Shown: positions 22,336-24,381 of the stretch, one piece after another | Numbering within the stretch: position 1 is the stretch's first letter | Layout of the letters: each line of letters begins with the position of its first letter | Made by a program: the position numbers and the translations under genes | Assembly: GCA_028684915.1 (NCBI GenBank) | Contig: JAQUEZ010000083.1 | Span: 1-24,381 of the forward strand | Direction: 5' to 3' | DNA length: 24,381 bases | DNA from: Desulfobulbus sp. | GTDB lineage: Bacteria; Desulfobacterota; Desulfobulbia; Desulfobulbales; Desulfobulbaceae | The notes under the pieces: model-generated | What the model was told of the DNA's origin: nothing | The model's input: only the letters and a program-made list of their open reading frames with translations | The model's database searches: none

Positions 22336-23520
22336 ATGAATTTTGAATTTCACAATCCAACCCGTCTTGTTTTTGGCGCTGGCAATCTCACCCGTCTCGG
22401 CGAAGTGGTGAAAAAGAAGGGGACGCGCGCCCTGCTGGTTACCGGCGGCGGCAGTATCAAACGCAGCGGAACCTTTGATCGGGCAGTCGCATCGCTCAAT
22501 AACGCCGGTGTGGTCGTTGTCGATTGTTCCGGTATCGAACCAAATCCCCGCATCACCTCCGTCATTCGCGGGGCGCAAATTGTCCGCGAGCAAAAGTGCG
22601 ACATCATCGTTGCCCTGGGCGGTGGCAGCGTCATGGATGCATCCAAGGTTATTGCTGCAGCCGCTCTTTACGACGGTGATCCGTGGGACATGATTCTTCA
22701 TGGCCAGGAACAGGTCCACATCCCAACGCAGGCGCTTCCTGTGGTGACTGTTCCGACCCTTGCCGCCACCGGCTCGGAGATGAATTGTGGCGCGGTGATC
22801 ACCAACGAAGAGACCTCTGAAAAATCCTTTGTCCAGAATCCATGCCTCTATCCCTATGCGGCCGTTGTCGATCCTGAGCTGACCCTCACGGTTCCCAAAG
22901 ACCAAACCGCCTATGGGGTCACCGACCTCATTACCCATGTCACCGAAGGCTACTTCAACGGAATCGACGGTACCCCTATTCAGGACCGTTTTGCCGAAGG
23001 TGTTATCCTCACGGCCATGGAGTGGGGTCCCAAAGCCATCGCCAATCCAGGGGATCTGGAAGCACGGACTCAGATCCAATGGGCCGCGTTGGTTGCACTC
23101 AACGGTTGGGTGCAGGTGGGGACAAACTATACGGCGCCTGTACATTTTATCGAGCACACCCTCTCCGCCTACCATGACGTAACCCATGCCGCCGGTCTGG
23201 CGGTAATCAACCCTTCCTGGATGCGTTTTGCCGCCAAAGCTCGTCCGGAACGGTTTGCGCAGTTTGCCCAGCGTATTTTTGGACTCCCGGCAGGCACGGA
23301 TACCTTAAGCTGCGCTCTGGCTGGCATTGACAAATTCGAAGGATTTCTTGTCTCGGTTGGCTGCCCGACCCGTCTTTCCCAGCTGGGTGTCGGCGATGAA
23401 CTGATCCCTATATATGCCAAGGAGACCATTCGTATCATTAACGACGGACGAGGCAGGCTTCCCGGCCGTCCAGCTATGAGCGAGCAGGATATTATCGATG
23501 TGCTCAAGGCGGCCCTTTAA
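22336..23520 (+). CDS. Iron-type alcohol dehydrogenase, YqhD/BdhA-like (second copy)
   Basis: A 394-residue group III alcohol dehydrogenase. Nucleotide loops LLVTGGGSIKRSG (about 33-45) and ALGGGSVMDASK (about 93-104); metal ligands Asp197 and His201 (GVTDLITHVTEGY), His270 (HFIEHTLSAY) and His284 (DVTHAAGLA). It has the same length and layout as the protein at 9127 but is diverged throughout, so it is a paralogue with a possibly different aldehyde range. ATG at 22336 follows AAGGAG. It is the first gene behind AraC box C and is followed by an aldo/keto reductase 36 bp downstream, the same enzyme pair that E. coli YqhC controls. Confidence 0.93.
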   Translation: MNFEFHNPTRLVFGAGNLTRLGEVVKKKGTRALLVTGGGSIKRSGTFDRAVASLNNAGVVVVDCSGIEPNPRITSVIRGAQIVREQKCDIIVALGGGSVMDASKVIAAAALYDGDPWDMILHGQEQVHIPTQALPVVTVPTLAATGSEMNCGAVITNEETSEKSFVQNPCLYPYAAVVDPELTLTVPKDQTAYGVTDLITHVTEGYFNGIDGTPIQDRFAEGVILTAMEWGPKAIANPGDLEARTQIQWAALVALNGWVQVGTNYTAPVHFIEHTLSAYHDVTHAAGLAVINPSWMRFAAKARPERFAQFAQRIFGLPAGTDTLSCALAGIDKFEGFLVSVGCPTRLSQLGVGDELIPIYAKETIRIINDGRGRLPGRPAMSEQDIIDVLKAAL

Positions 23521-23552
23521 GAGCCTGTCCATTCACTTCGACGAAAGGATAA

Positions 23553-24381
<829 letters not shown>

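Noticed and set aside
22312..23187. 291-codon minus-strand frame
   Set aside because: Antisense to the second alcohol dehydrogenase, which has a complete set of family motifs.

Overview
The window reads as chromosome of a Gram-negative bacterium. It encodes a tripartite RND efflux system with an outer-membrane lipoprotein and several exported proteins. My best guess is an anaerobic or facultative Desulfobacterota-type organism, because of the XdhC plus MocA-HD pair, the Isf-like flavoproteins and the iron-type alcohol dehydrogenases. That is inference; there is no rRNA, tRNA or other taxonomic marker here.

Region 1 (about 1-2900, minus strand) is a DNA-recombination operon of the kind carried by integrative/conjugative elements, plasmids or phages: Rad52-like annealing protein, Cas4/RecB-like PD-(D/E)XK nuclease with four cysteines, single-stranded DNA-binding protein, then two unrecognised small genes, the last running off the left edge. 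The first four genes each have a similar private leader: a hairpin about 20-40 nt upstream, then a CTCATT- or AATTCAT-like stretch and a strong Shine-Dalgarno. A 552-bp intergenic stretch (2880-3431) rich in short perfect palindromes separates this from Region 2, so an element boundary may lie there.

Region 2 (3432-5623, minus strand) is a two-gene molybdenum-enzyme maturation operon: XdhC, overlapped by a MocA-like nucleotidyltransferase fused to an HD domain. No molybdenum hydroxylase subunits are in view.

Region 3 (5798-24381) is built around a YqhC-like AraC-family regulator (minus strand) and a long series of plus-strand genes. The first block is an aldo/keto reductase remnant, exported cupin, Dabb protein, SDR, Fe-type alcohol dehydrogenase, Isf-like flavoprotein, exported flavodoxin, DUF4405 membrane protein joined in frame to an exported alpha/beta hydrolase, exported carboxymuconolactone decarboxylase-like protein, and a second cupin remnant. 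The second block is an RND pump, adaptor and outer-membrane lipoprotein, then a second Isf-like flavoprotein and a membrane metallophosphoesterase. The third block is a second Fe-type alcohol dehydrogenase and an aldo/keto reductase cut by the right edge.

The main discovery is that all three blocks start behind copies of one 35-bp sequence (6801-6835, 14318-14352, 22224-22258). Each copy lies exactly 20 nt upstream of a -10-like hexamer (TATTTT, TATCTT, TATATT). This predicts one local regulon, probably activated by the AraC protein. E. coli YqhC controls an Fe-type alcohol dehydrogenase (YqhD) and an aldo/keto reductase (DkgA) in response to reactive aldehydes, so the simplest reading is an enlarged carbonyl/electrophile-defence regulon. 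It adds an efflux pump and a set of envelope-located redox proteins (exported flavodoxin, DUF4405 membrane protein, exported cupin, hydrolase and CMD protein) whose joint role I cannot assign to a described system.
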